From positions 620,001 to 684,000 of the forward strand of contig NZ_JACHIP010000005.1 in the NCBI RefSeq assembly GCF_014203275.1: a DNA stretch of 64,000 nt. The letters run 5' to 3'. The first letter of the stretch is position 1. Each line of letters opens with the position of its first letter. This stretch comes from Granulicella aggregans (GTDB lineage: Bacteria; Acidobacteriota; Terriglobia; Terriglobales; Acidobacteriaceae). This document shows, one piece after another, positions 9,247-18,328 of this stretch. The position numbers and the translations under genes were made by a program. The notes below the pieces were generated by a model that saw nothing but the letters and a program-made list of their open reading frames with translations, searched no databases and was not told the DNA's origin.

Positions 9247-10665
9247 ATGAGCAATGCATCCGTTGACCACCACCCGGAGCTGGAAGCTTCGTCCAGCACA
9301 CTATGGGATGGTGACCCTCGGTATCTGCTTCTTCAGCGCATCCTTGCAGCGCCGGACTTTGTGCGTTCCCCGCAGCTCTCCAAGTTCCTTCTATACGTCT
9401 GCAATGCGACTTTCGAGGGGCGTGAGCAGAACCTGAGCGAGCAGCATATCGGCGTCGAAGTCTTCGGGCGTGAGCCCAACTACGACTCGGCTGCGGATAC
9501 GATCGTCCGCTCCCATGCGCTCCGTCTGCGGCGCAGGCTCGAACAATACTTCCAGAGGGCCGGGCAGCAAGAGCCGATGCACCTCGTCATCCCTCGCGGT
9601 GGGTACGTTCCTTTATTCATCCCGAGGCTGGCTGCTCCGGATCAAGTCGCTCCTAACCCTGTCGCCAACCCCGACGGCATCCGACCCGAGATAGACGAGA
9701 GCCACGATGCGAACGGCGAGGAAGTTCCGAACTTCATCGCGATCGCCGAGCAATCGTCGAATTCTCGAGCGCTTGCAGAGAGCGAAGACCCTGCCGGGTC
9801 ATCTTCACGCACTCTGCGCGGGTACCGAGTTGCGATCGCAAGTTTGGCCCTGATTTGCGTGGGTCTGGTTGGCGTAATGGCGATGCACCTGCGGACCCAT
9901 CTCCCGGTAACGCGGCATCATCTTTTATGGAGCCGGCTATTCACGGAAGATGAGCCTACACAGATCGTTCTCGGCGATTCGGGCCTGGTTCTCTTTCACG
10001 CTGTTGCTCGCGAGTACGTGAGTCTTCATGACTATCTCAGCGGCGATGTCAGCAAGCAGATGCCCTCCATCGCCCATGTCGATCCCGACTTCGCGCAGTT
10101 CCTCTTACATCGCAGGTACACGTCGATGGTGGATGCCACAACGCTCACTCATCTGCTACGTCTGCCCGAGGCGGTGCCCGACCGGACATTGGTTCACTAC
10201 AGCCGGGATATGCACCTCAACGACTTCAAGACAGGCAACGTCATCATGGTTGGCGCGCAGGAGGCCGTACCGTGGGTGGAACTTTTCGAAACGCATATGG
10301 ACTTCCGCTTCAGCATTGAGAATGCGGATAAACACGCTTCCTTTATCAATCGGCACCCGATGCTTGGCGAGGCAACGGAGTATAGCTCAGTTTCGATTTC
10401 AACTAAGGGCAAGGTTTACTCGGTCGTGGCGTTTCTTCCAAATTTGAGCGGTACTGGAAATGTGTTGATCCTGGAAGGGCTATCTATGGCCGGTACAGAA
10501 GCAGCCGTGGACCTAGTTATGGACGATGATCGGTTAATCCCGATCTTAAACAAAGCTCGAAAACCAGATGGATCGATCTACCACTTCGAGATGTTGCTTG
10601 AGAGCGAAGGTCTGGGCGAGGGCGCCGGGCCAGCCCGGGTTGTGGCTATGCATACGCATGACTGA
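9247..10665 (+). CDS. Membrane-anchored regulator-like protein with conserved periplasmic sensor domain, locus 1
   Basis: The protein has 472 residues in three parts. Residues 20-130 form a cytoplasmic domain (FVRSPQLSKFLLYVCNATFE, HIGVEVFGREPNYDSAADTI, VRSHALRLRRRLEQYF, VIPRGGYVPLF). This domain is widespread at the N-terminus of bacterial proteins annotated as adenylate-cyclase- or TolB/TPR-type and looks like a winged-helix DNA-binding fold. One transmembrane helix lies near residues 192-214 (VAIASLALICVGLVGVMAM). The C-terminal part would be periplasmic and contains IVLGDSG, PWVELFE (near residue 342) and FLPNLSGTGN. A paralogue with the same layout is at 22113-23525, also divergent from a TonB-dependent receptor. 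By analogy with ToxR/CadC-type one-component regulators, I infer that it senses a periplasmic signal and controls the adjacent receptor. No catalytic motif was seen. Confidence 0.75.
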   Translation: MSNASVDHHPELEASSSTLWDGDPRYLLLQRILAAPDFVRSPQLSKFLLYVCNATFEGREQNLSEQHIGVEVFGREPNYDSAADTIVRSHALRLRRRLEQYFQRAGQQEPMHLVIPRGGYVPLFIPRLAAPDQVAPNPVANPDGIRPEIDESHDANGEEVPNFIAIAEQSSNSRALAESEDPAGSSSRTLRGYRVAIASLALICVGLVGVMAMHLRTHLPVTRHHLLWSRLFTEDEPTQIVLGDSGLVLFHAVAREYVSLHDYLSGDVSKQMPSIAHVDPDFAQFLLHRRYTSMVDATTLTHLLRLPEAVPDRTLVHYSRDMHLNDFKTGNVIMVGAQEAVPWVELFETHMDFRFSIENADKHASFINRHPMLGEATEYSSVSISTKGKVYSVVAFLPNLSGTGNVLILEGLSMAGTEAAVDLVMDDDRLIPILNKARKPDGSIYHFEMLLESEGLGEGAGPARVVAMHTHD

Positions 10666-10872
10666 CGCTCGCCCTGAGGGCACAACCTTCTCCTTCAACA
10701 GCAAACCAGCTAATTTCCCGGAGCGTGCCAGTCGCCAATGCGCCTTCGATCTGGTTGGGAACTTGGGTTGGCCTGTTAGCGGCAGTTGGGAAACGGACTT
10801 ACCGTTCCTAAGGGTGGCGGCAAAGGCGAATCGCCCCTGCCACCTGTTGGCCCATGGGAACGGCGCGTCTGG

Positions 10873-11646
10873 CTAAACTAAGCCGGTCATATTCGGTTGA
10901 CCATTCGAGGCAGTAATACCCCCATCGACCGGCAGATTCACTCCGTTCACGAACGCCGCATCTTCGCTTGCGAGAAATGCAATCACGCTCGCCACCTCTT
11001 CCGGCTTCGCGCCGCGCCCGATAGGAAGCCGGTCCTTGAATTTCGCGACGAGAGGTTCGTTATTTTCGAAGTCTGCCGTCATCTCGGTCGAGGTCAGGCT
11101 GGGATTGACGGCATTGATACGAACCCCCTGCGACCCTAACTCCAGCGCGAGCGCACGGGTCAGATTCGTGACCGCACCCTTCGCAGCATTGTAAATACTG
11201 CCGCCCCAATCACCGCCGAGCCCCGAGACCGAAGAGACATTCACGATGGAACCCTTCGTCATCAATAGATGAGGGAGAGCGGCTCGGATCGCAAAGTACA
11301 CGCCGTCCACATCAATGCTCATCACCTTGCGCCACTGCTCCGTCGTGCTCTCCAGGATGGGGCCGAACGCGGCGACGCCGGCGTTGTTCACGAGAACATC
11401 GACGCGTCCGAACTTCGCCACCGTGTCCCCCACTAATTTCGCGACATAGGTTTCATCGGAGATATCTCCATCGTGCAGCAGCACCCGCTTGGCGTCGATG
11501 CCACTCGCTGTCTCTGCCAGCTTGTCCTTACGGCGCCCATTGAGAACCACCAGCGCTCCCTCGGCGAGGAAGCGCTTCGCCGTTGCAGCTCCGATGCCTG
11601 AACCGGCGCCCGTCACAATCACTACTTTTCCTTCAAACCGATTCAT
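10873..11646 (-). CDS. SDR family oxidoreductase (3-oxoacyl-ACP reductase/glucose dehydrogenase-like)
   Basis: This is a classical short-chain dehydrogenase/reductase of 257 residues, cytosolic and NAD(P)-dependent. The Rossmann glycine motif is VIVTGAGSGIG at the N-terminus, NNAG is present, the catalytic Ser lies in IVNVSSVSG and the catalytic Tyr-Lys in YNAAKGA. The Arg after the first strand region (LNGRRKDKL) favours NADP(H). The C-terminal LPVDGGITASNG is normal for the family. It converges on the regulator gene to its left. A decayed SDR fragment lies just upstream (11677-11890), so this may be the survivor of a tandem pair. The substrate is not predictable. Confidence 0.88.
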   Translation of the reverse strand: MNRFEGKVVIVTGAGSGIGAATAKRFLAEGALVVLNGRRKDKLAETASGIDAKRVLLHDGDISDETYVAKLVGDTVAKFGRVDVLVNNAGVAAFGPILESTTEQWRKVMSIDVDGVYFAIRAALPHLLMTKGSIVNVSSVSGLGGDWGGSIYNAAKGAVTNLTRALALELGSQGVRINAVNPSLTSTEMTADFENNEPLVAKFKDRLPIGRGAKPEEVASVIAFLASEDAAFVNGVNLPVDGGITASNGQPNMTGLV

Positions 11647-11676
11647 GGTGTCTCCTATTGTTTGCTGCTAGCTCCT

Positions 11677-11890
11677 CTACCAGCCCCCGTTGGCGTCAAT
11701 GATCTGACCCGTGGTGCATCCGTTGCCCGCAAGCACCAAGGAAATCGACGCAATCTACTCGACTTTGCCGAATCGCCCAGACGAAATGAGACTAGGCTTG
11801 ATCCGGTCGTTCTCCCTCAACATGTCCGTTTCAGTCAGGGCCGGGGCGTCTCATTAATGGTAATACCTTCTTTTGTAAGAAGCATGGCGC
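11677..11890 (-). pseudogene. Decayed C-terminal fragment of a second SDR
   Basis: Minus-strand reading gives LTKEGITINE, then after a one-base shift ALTETDMLRENDRIKPSLIS, SSGRFGKVE, an in-frame stop, and IASISLVLAGNGCTTGQII followed by DANGGW and a stop. This is the usual C-terminal third of an SDR, carrying at least one frameshift and one nonsense codon. The catalytic and cofactor regions are gone. It sits between an intact SDR and the GH92 gene. Confidence 0.75.
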
Positions 11891-11908
11891 GTCCATGCAT
11901 CATGCCAA

Positions 11909-14200
11909 TCAATCTCGGCTTGCAGCCATCTCAAAAATGATCTCTCCACCCGATACGAGGTCGAAATAGCTGATCTTGTACCCATTGACGCTGCGGCCGT
12001 TGAGGAGAATCTGTGTCACATATTTTCTCCCTTCTCCGGCACCTTTGGCGGCGATATGCAACCGCTTCCCAGTGGGAAGAAGTACGGTAACATCGTCAAA
12101 CCTGGGCGAGCCGAACCAATACTCGGGAACTCCAGGAGTTACCTGGTAAAAGCCGAGAGCGCTAAGGACATACCATGCGCTCATCTGCCCGGCATCGTCG
12201 TTTCCAGCGAGACCATCGGGTGCATCTTTGTACTCGCTGTCCATTAGGGCGCGAACGTGCTGCTGTGTCTTTCCTGACGCTCCAGATGCGTCATACAGGT
12301 ATGCGATGTGATGGCTTGGCTCGTTGCCATGATCGTAGAAGCCGCCGTCGAAGAGGCGGTCGAGCTTTGCGGTAAATGCCTTGTCGCCGCCTTCTGACTC
12401 GATGAGGCCCGGGACATCTTGGGGAACAAAGAAGGTGTACTGCCACGGCAAACCTTCGGTTATCCATGATTGCTTGCTTGCGGGATCGGATGGCGTGGTC
12501 CAGGTTCCATCCTTGTATCGGCCTCGGGCAAAACCCGTCGTCGGATTAAGAACTTTGCGCCAGTTCTGTCCGCGCCGCTGAAAGAGCCTCGCATCGTCCA
12601 TCTTTCCTAATGCAGCGGCCAACGTGCCGATCATGGCATCGTCGTAGGCATACTCCAGTGTGCGCGAGATTTGCTCATCCTTGTGGAACGCTTCGGGGAT
12701 GTGGTCTTCGAGTGGGATGTATCCAAGTTTCAGATAGGAGTCCAAGCCTCGTCGCCCCTTGCCATCTTTGCCCTCTTCCGGAGAAGGAACCGACACAGCA
12801 TTCTTTCGTATGAGAGAGTAGGCCGCATCGATGTCGAAACCACGCAGCCCTTTCTTGTAGGCGTCGATGATGGTGACCGAGGAGTGGTCGCCAACCATCT
12901 CTGAGGTGTAGCTATTCCAGGCCGGGAAGATGGGAAGATAGCCTCCCTGTTGACCTTTGAGAATCAACGATCGAACCATATCGACCTCCCGATCGGGATC
13001 GAGAATAGTCAGCATCGGGTGCTGAGCGCGGAAGGTGTCCCACATGGAGAAGTCATCGTAATAGACGAAACCTCCCGCGTGTTCGACCTCGCCCTTTCCC
13101 GCGAAACGAGGGTAGCTGCCATCAACATCGCTGAAGGTTCGCGGGTGCAACAGAGCATGATAGAGCGCGGTATAGAAGACGTCCCTCGCCGGGATGTCAT
13201 CCTTCACTTCGATCCGGGACAACTCACTCTCCCATGCAGCCTTGGCCCTCGCCTCGACCGCATCGAAGTTCCAATCGGCGATCTCGGCGCGCAGGTTCTT
13301 GCGAGCCTCATCTACGCTGACGAAGGACGTGCCGATGCGCACCACGATCGTCTCGCCAGCCCGCATCGCCGGAAAGCGAACATACGTGCCGAAGCCGGGG
13401 CGAGTACTTACGGTGGGGAGACTCGCGGCCGCCTTTGCCGCTCCACCAGTTGTAGTCGCAACCTTCGCGACCGGCAACACACCGAGAGGCAGACCATCAC
13501 CGTGCTGCTCCGCAATGCCCTTGCGAATATTAACTCCCGACCAGGCCCCCTCTGCCGTAAAGCTACGGCTGAATTCGACCACGAAGTAGCTGCTGAAGCC
13601 CGCAAGCTTCCCACTTCCGGCGTACTCTCGCCTCACCGGAACTTCGCCCGTTACCTCCTGCGCCTTGTGGTCTACACGAACCCAGCCGTCGCCACCGCGA
13701 GCGTTGTTCTCAATCACAATGGAGCCGTCGCCCTCATGCTGCGCTGTGAACCGCATCATTCCCGATCGTGTTGTTCCCGTGATCTCAGCAAGGACACCCG
13801 CATCCGCAAGATCCACCTTGTAGGAATAGGGCGTCGCACGTTCGCTGGCGCGAGCGAAATGGGACGCTCGATCAACTGCCGAGGTCTTCAGCGCTCCCAG
13901 CGAGGGCATGAGCGTTACGCTGCCGTAGTCAGGCACGCAGCTGCCGCTAAGAAAGTGAGAGCCGCGAAACCCCTGAATCATCGTGTCCGCAAAGTAGTAC
14001 GGCGCTACGCATTTGATCTCCCCGGCGCGCGTCTGTGGAGTCCAGTGGGTCATCGCGAAGGGAACGCCTGTCGCTGGATAGGTCTGGCCCTCGTTCGCCG
14101 TGCCTACCAAGGGGTGGACGTAATCCACCGCACGGCTCTGTCCAAACAAAGAGGACGTCGGAGTGAGTGCAACGAGTAAGAGAAAGATACAAACTTTCAT
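11909..14200 (-). CDS. Secreted GH92 family alpha-mannosidase
   Basis: GH92 enzymes are calcium-dependent exo-alpha-mannosidases acting on alpha-mannose in glycans. The ATG at 14200 follows AAAGG at good spacing; a GTG two codons upstream is less likely. The signal peptide is MKVCIFLLLVALTPTSSLFG. Family hallmarks include HPLVGTANEGQTYPATGVPF near the N-terminus, FRGSHFLSG, YDDFSMWDTFRAQHP, GQQGGYLPIFPAWNSYTSEM, DDAMIGTLA, and GLAGNDDAGQMSAWYVLSAL with GFYQVTPG near the C-terminus. At 763 residues it has normal length. It is the last gene of the minus-strand run GH27-GH28-GH27-GH92 behind the receptor at 18329, so it probably trims mannose from the imported or outer-membrane-bound glycan. Confidence 0.9.
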   Translation of the reverse strand: MKVCIFLLLVALTPTSSLFGQSRAVDYVHPLVGTANEGQTYPATGVPFAMTHWTPQTRAGEIKCVAPYYFADTMIQGFRGSHFLSGSCVPDYGSVTLMPSLGALKTSAVDRASHFARASERATPYSYKVDLADAGVLAEITGTTRSGMMRFTAQHEGDGSIVIENNARGGDGWVRVDHKAQEVTGEVPVRREYAGSGKLAGFSSYFVVEFSRSFTAEGAWSGVNIRKGIAEQHGDGLPLGVLPVAKVATTTGGAAKAAASLPTVSTRPGFGTYVRFPAMRAGETIVVRIGTSFVSVDEARKNLRAEIADWNFDAVEARAKAAWESELSRIEVKDDIPARDVFYTALYHALLHPRTFSDVDGSYPRFAGKGEVEHAGGFVYYDDFSMWDTFRAQHPMLTILDPDREVDMVRSLILKGQQGGYLPIFPAWNSYTSEMVGDHSSVTIIDAYKKGLRGFDIDAAYSLIRKNAVSVPSPEEGKDGKGRRGLDSYLKLGYIPLEDHIPEAFHKDEQISRTLEYAYDDAMIGTLAAALGKMDDARLFQRRGQNWRKVLNPTTGFARGRYKDGTWTTPSDPASKQSWITEGLPWQYTFFVPQDVPGLIESEGGDKAFTAKLDRLFDGGFYDHGNEPSHHIAYLYDASGASGKTQQHVRALMDSEYKDAPDGLAGNDDAGQMSAWYVLSALGFYQVTPGVPEYWFGSPRFDDVTVLLPTGKRLHIAAKGAGEGRKYVTQILLNGRSVNGYKISYFDLVSGGEIIFEMAASRD

Positions 14201-14239
14201 CGACACGCCTTTAGGAAGGAAGCGGTAAGGACAAGCAGG

Positions 14240-15436
14240 CTACTTCGAGAGGCGCAGGATCACAGAACCATGCCGGGGAATGGTGAAATGTGTCGAGTCG
14301 TCGATAGGGCCAAGTTCCTTCGCCGCCCACACATCCCGCGCACTCCAGCCCCTGAACGCGCCTGCCTGTTCCAGATGTAGCGAGATGCCGCGCAGGTAGC
14401 AGCGTTGTTCGCCAAAGTTGAAGATTGCAAGAGCACTTCCACCATCGGCTAGAGGACGAGCCCATATCTCGATCGGGCCTTCGGCGTAGATACGATCCGC
14501 CTGCTTCCCAAGCGTGTCCTGATCGATTGCGAGTATCTCGCGATTCGTCAAGATGGCCTTGATATCGGGCGTAAGTTGCGAGAGATTGTTCCCTGCCAGC
14601 AGAGGCGCGGCCAGCATCGCCCACATGCCCATGTGCGTGTGATTCTCATCGAGGGTGAGCTTGCCGTTACCCACCTCGAGCATGTCCGGATCGTTCCAAT
14701 GACCGGGAGCGGCGTAGCGAGCGAGACCTGCTTGCTCGCGGCCTATGAGCGAGATGCGATCGAAGGTGGGTGTGATGTCGCCCGTCGTGCGCCAGAGATT
14801 GGCGCCTACCTCCGGCCCCCACTGCCACACGGAATCGAAGCCGTATTGGCAGAGGCTATACACGATAGGCCGACCAGTCTTGAGGAGCGCCTGGTGCATT
14901 TTCTCGTAGGCGTCACGCATCATCTTGTACTGGAGGTGCATGGCCTCCGGGCTATCGCCCGGATGTTCCTTGCGCATTACACCGTTGTGAAAACTGCACA
15001 GATCGTACTTGAGATAGTCGATGCCCCAAGAGGCGTAGAGCTGGGCATCCTGCTCTTCGTGCCCGAGGCTGCCTTCAAATCGCGCGCATGTCTTGGGTCC
15101 GGGGGAGCTATAGATGCCGAGCTTCAGCCCCTTGCTATGCACGTAGTCCGAGAGCGCCTTCATGTCTGGGAACTTGTCGTTGCTGTGCAAATTGCCCGCT
15201 TCGTCGCGGGTGCCCTGCCAGGCGTCATCGATGTTGACGTAGACGTAGCCGGCATCGCGCATGCCTGAGGAGACCAGCAGGTCCGCAGCCTGACGAACAT
15301 CCTTGTCCGTCACCTTTTCGGCGAACCAGTTCCAGGAGTTCCACCCCATGGGTGGCGTCGCCGCAAGTTTGACTTGTGCTGACGCGAAGGACGACAGGAG
15401 AGCGAGCGCGAGAAGTGCTGCCATTCGTGAAGGCAT
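14240..15436 (-). CDS. Secreted GH27 alpha-galactosidase
   Basis: A retaining exo-glycosidase of 398 residues that removes alpha-galactose or, in some GH27 members, beta-L-arabinopyranose. It has a signal peptide (MAALLALALLSSFASAQ) and the family entry motif TPPMGWNSWNWF. The nucleophile Asp is in YLKYDLCSFH (about residue 145), the likely acid/base Asp in TTGDITPTFD, and HWNDPDMLEVGNG and WAMLAAPLLAGNNL are also present. The C-terminal beta-sandwich is short (EIWARPLADGGSALAIFNFG). It is seven bases from the GH28 gene upstream and 39 from GH92 downstream, so the genes are very likely cotranscribed. Galactose release fits an arabinogalactan or galactomannan target. Confidence 0.92.
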   Translation of the reverse strand: MPSRMAALLALALLSSFASAQVKLAATPPMGWNSWNWFAEKVTDKDVRQAADLLVSSGMRDAGYVYVNIDDAWQGTRDEAGNLHSNDKFPDMKALSDYVHSKGLKLGIYSSPGPKTCARFEGSLGHEEQDAQLYASWGIDYLKYDLCSFHNGVMRKEHPGDSPEAMHLQYKMMRDAYEKMHQALLKTGRPIVYSLCQYGFDSVWQWGPEVGANLWRTTGDITPTFDRISLIGREQAGLARYAAPGHWNDPDMLEVGNGKLTLDENHTHMGMWAMLAAPLLAGNNLSQLTPDIKAILTNREILAIDQDTLGKQADRIYAEGPIEIWARPLADGGSALAIFNFGEQRCYLRGISLHLEQAGAFRGWSARDVWAAKELGPIDDSTHFTIPRHGSVILRLSK

Positions 15437-15443
15437 AATTTTC

Positions 15444-16862
15444 CTAGCGAATCAATGTGGCGGGTAGACCGGGGCGAGCCGATTTCCCTTTGAAGTTTTC
15501 GAGCTTGAGCCCGGTCACATGCTCAGCTTCGAGCGCGTAGCTGAAGTAGTCGGCATGATGAACGCCCCAACTGGCGCTGCAGTTTCGAAGCACCGCGCCC
15601 TGCACGTTACGTAGAAAGAAGGCAGGCGTATCGTGCTTCTCCAAGCCTCCGGGTTCGTGCATGGGATCATCGGCCCGCGTGGGCCTGTTGTCGAACATGC
15701 CGCCCGGATATTGTGTCCAACGATCGATCTCCACCGAGCAATCTTCCAGCAGCACGTTCTTCACAGGCTGTTCCGGATTAGCGTCGATGCGGAAGCTATT
15801 CTCGGCAACACCGCGCACGTTCTTGAAACGCACGTTGCTCAACGACCCCGTCTTCCCGTCCTTGATCCTGGGCCACACCGTTACTGATGCAGCTTCTCCC
15901 CAGCCCCACCAACGGGCCGCGTGATGTTGTGCCAGGAAGTCGATGTCGCGAAACTCTACGTTCTCGATGTTGCCTGGCTGGCGATGCGTGATCGTCGGTC
16001 CGCGACCGCCGGAGACGATGCGGCAGCGCTCGAAGAGAATCTTCGAGATATCGCCGAAGGTCTCCGTCCCAATCTTCAGGCCGCTGTCCCGGCAGACGAC
16101 CGAGCAGTCGCTCACCGTGATGTTATGTGAGACCCCATAGTCTTCGTCGCCCGTCTGCTGGCTGGTCTTGATGACGATGCCGTCATCCGCGCAGACCAGG
16201 TCGCAGTTTTTGATCTCCATGTCACGGCAGCGGTCGGGATCCATGCCATCGCAGTTCGGTACATCGAGATAGTTGCGAACGCGAACCCCGTCGACCAGTA
16301 CGTGCTCACAGCCAAGTGTGTGCAGGCCCCACTCCGGCGAGTGCCCGAATGATATTCCGGAGATCTCAAGCCCCTTGCAGCCAATCAGATGAAACATCCT
16401 CGGCCTGAAAGGAAGGGGCTCCCAGCGTTCATGAACCGGCGAGTAGTTGCCCATGAACTTCATGCCTTGTCCATCGACATGTCCAGTGCCCGTTATAGAC
16501 AGATTGATTGCGCTGTCCGCATTGATGACACCCCTGTTCTTCTTAAACCCGTAGTGCGCGGCCTCAGGACTGGCAAGTAGGACCGCATCGTCAGCGAGAT
16601 GAAAATTGACGTTGCTCTTCAGCATCAACGCTCCAATCAAAAAACGCTTGCCGCCGGGCACAACGACGCGGCCGCCGCCTGCCGCCGATATCTGGTCGAT
16701 GGCCTGCTGAATAGCTGGGCTATCGAGCGTTACGCCGTCACCGATCGCTCCCAGAGAGAGCACGTTGATCTCGCGCGCAGGCGTTGATTGCGCGAACGAA
16801 GGTAGCCAGTTGAGTCCGGCGATCGAGAGAGAACTGAAGAGGAAGGATCTGCGCGTTGCCAT
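15444..16862 (-). CDS. Exported GH28-like polygalacturonase/rhamnogalacturonase (beta-helix)
   Basis: A right-handed beta-helix hydrolase of the pectin-acting GH28 group. The N-terminus has a twin-arginine-like leader (MATRRSFLFSSLSIAGLNWL) ending in FAQ, then the typical start INVLSLGAIGDGVTLDSPAI and GGGRVVVPGGKRFLIG. The catalytic-region acids are visible as NCDGMDPDRC and CADDGIVIKT. The usual G-H-G step is instead DSGLKIGTETFGD, with THRQPG later, so specificity within or near GH28 is uncertain. It lies between two GH27 genes in one minus-strand operon. A role in opening pectin or rhamnogalacturonan next to galactan side chains is inferred. Confidence 0.8.
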   Translation of the reverse strand: MATRRSFLFSSLSIAGLNWLPSFAQSTPAREINVLSLGAIGDGVTLDSPAIQQAIDQISAAGGGRVVVPGGKRFLIGALMLKSNVNFHLADDAVLLASPEAAHYGFKKNRGVINADSAINLSITGTGHVDGQGMKFMGNYSPVHERWEPLPFRPRMFHLIGCKGLEISGISFGHSPEWGLHTLGCEHVLVDGVRVRNYLDVPNCDGMDPDRCRDMEIKNCDLVCADDGIVIKTSQQTGDEDYGVSHNITVSDCSVVCRDSGLKIGTETFGDISKILFERCRIVSGGRGPTITHRQPGNIENVEFRDIDFLAQHHAARWWGWGEAASVTVWPRIKDGKTGSLSNVRFKNVRGVAENSFRIDANPEQPVKNVLLEDCSVEIDRWTQYPGGMFDNRPTRADDPMHEPGGLEKHDTPAFFLRNVQGAVLRNCSASWGVHHADYFSYALEAEHVTGLKLENFKGKSARPGLPATLIR

Positions 16863-16888
16863 GGTTATCCTGACGTTCGAAAGATGGG

Positions 16889-18247
16889 CTACGGTGTCAG
16901 CTCTAGAAGAATGCAGCTGTGCGCGGGGAGTGTCACATTGATCGAGTCCGAGCGCCCGCGATCTTCATTCGACCATAGCTCCCTGCTCTTATAACTGATA
17001 GCTGGCAAGTTGTAGAAGCTGTAGGTGCGCTTGATCGTCTTATCCCTATCGTTCAGGTTGAAGAGAGCAAGATAGCGAACATCGCCTTTGCCTGCAGCCG
17101 TCCACGCAACCGTGTCTCCTTCGCGAGCCACCTGGCGTTGATCGCGCGCGTACTGGTTCACATCGAGGACATCGCGGTTGGTGAGGAGACTTGTTGTCCA
17201 ATCATCGAGCTTCGTAAGGTTGGCCCCAATAATCAACGGCGAACGCATTACTGCCCACAGCGTGAACATTGTTTTTTGCTCGTCTCGCGTTAAGCGCGTC
17301 TGGCGAGCCTCTCCGTCACCAGGCTGTGGGCCAAGATAACCAATGGGAAGCATGTCGGCATCGGGCCATGCACCGTCATGAGCGTAGGGTGTCCACGCGG
17401 CAGCAAGCTCGAACTGATCATGCACACTGCGCGGCGCATGCCTGGCATTCTTCCAGTAGTCCCAGAGGTCATCGGAGATGCGCCACGTCTGCGCATAGGG
17501 AGTCAACTCTTGTGCGATCCCCGGCGAAACGGGGCCAGGTGAAAGGCTGAGAACGATAGATCGGCCAGTCTTTACGATGGCGTTGTGGATCATCCGAATC
17601 TCGGAGGGCCGGTACGGGTGGTCAGAGATGCAGTCGACCTTGATGAAGTCCACTCCCCAACCTGCGTACTGGGCCATCAGAGAGTCGTACCATGCCTGTC
17701 CGGCCGGCGTATTTCGAACACCCCAATTCGTCGGGTCCCATGGGCAGGGATCGCTGGCGTCAGCGACATCGCTCGCATGGAATTGGCTATTCGCAACGGG
17801 CGTGTTTTGCTTTAATGCCTCGCGCGGAATACCGCGAACAATGTGGATACCGAACTTCAGTCCCTGTGAGTGTACGTAGTCCCCAATTACGCGGAACCCC
17901 TGATTCTTGTCGTCGACGATGGCGGAAGGAAAGCGCTCTGGGACAGGGTTATATCGGCCATTCGCATCGATCTCGTAGGCGACCTTGTCGGGCGTCTTCA
18001 GGTCGAGAGGATTCTTAAGGAACCAACCTTCGTCGATAACAGCGTACTGCCAGCCGTAAGGCTTCAGCGTCCTAGCCATCACGTCCACGTTATCGCGAAA
18101 CTGTGGTTCGGTGATGGTCAAGCCATAGGCGTCCCAGCTATTCCAGCCTAGAGGCGGATGAGGGGCAAGATCTGCCGGAGCCTGTGCGGCAGACGAGAGG
18201 AGCGACCCCAGAGACAAGGTAGATAAAAGAACGAGCCAAAGACGCAA
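16889..18247 (-). CDS. Secreted GH27 alpha-galactosidase/beta-L-arabinopyranosidase-like
   Basis: This is a second, divergent GH27 enzyme of 452 residues. The frame is open from a TTG at 18268, but GAGGAG six bases before the TTG at 18247 makes that the better start; it leads straight into a signal peptide (RLWLVLLSTLSLGSLLSSA). The family motif is HPPLGWNSWDAYG, the nucleophile Asp lies in FIKVDCISDH (about residue 205), and the acid/base Asp in TWRISDDLWDYW. DADMLPIGYLG and SPLIIGANLTKLDD follow. The extra length compared with the GH27 at 14240 is in the loops and C-terminal beta domain. It is the first gene after the receptor terminator and heads the hydrolase operon. Confidence 0.9.
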   Translation of the reverse strand: MRLWLVLLSTLSLGSLLSSAAQAPADLAPHPPLGWNSWDAYGLTITEPQFRDNVDVMARTLKPYGWQYAVIDEGWFLKNPLDLKTPDKVAYEIDANGRYNPVPERFPSAIVDDKNQGFRVIGDYVHSQGLKFGIHIVRGIPREALKQNTPVANSQFHASDVADASDPCPWDPTNWGVRNTPAGQAWYDSLMAQYAGWGVDFIKVDCISDHPYRPSEIRMIHNAIVKTGRSIVLSLSPGPVSPGIAQELTPYAQTWRISDDLWDYWKNARHAPRSVHDQFELAAAWTPYAHDGAWPDADMLPIGYLGPQPGDGEARQTRLTRDEQKTMFTLWAVMRSPLIIGANLTKLDDWTTSLLTNRDVLDVNQYARDQRQVAREGDTVAWTAAGKGDVRYLALFNLNDRDKTIKRTYSFYNLPAISYKSRELWSNEDRGRSDSINVTLPAHSCILLELTP

Positions 18248-18279
18248 CAAGATCTCCTCGTAATGCAATACCAGGGGAA

Positions 18280-18316
18280 GAAAAACCCAGCGTGCATGGA
18301 TTCGCGCACGCTGGGT
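18280..18316 (-). terminator. Rho-independent terminator after the locus 2 receptor
   Basis: An 11-bp perfect stem (ACCCAGCGTGC / GCACGCTGGGT) with a 10-base loop lies 12 bases past the receptor stop. On the minus strand it is followed directly by a run of T (AAAAA on plus at 18281-18285). It lies before the GH27 start at 18247, so downstream enzymes would be made by read-through or their own promoter. Confidence 0.85.
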
Positions 18317-18328
18317 ATTGGGAAAGAG

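Noticed and set aside
12950-14179. Plus-strand open frame of 409 codons over the GH92 gene
   Set aside because: It is a shadow of GH92 codon structure in GC-rich DNA; no domain, ribosome site or family match, while GH92 is certain on the other strand.
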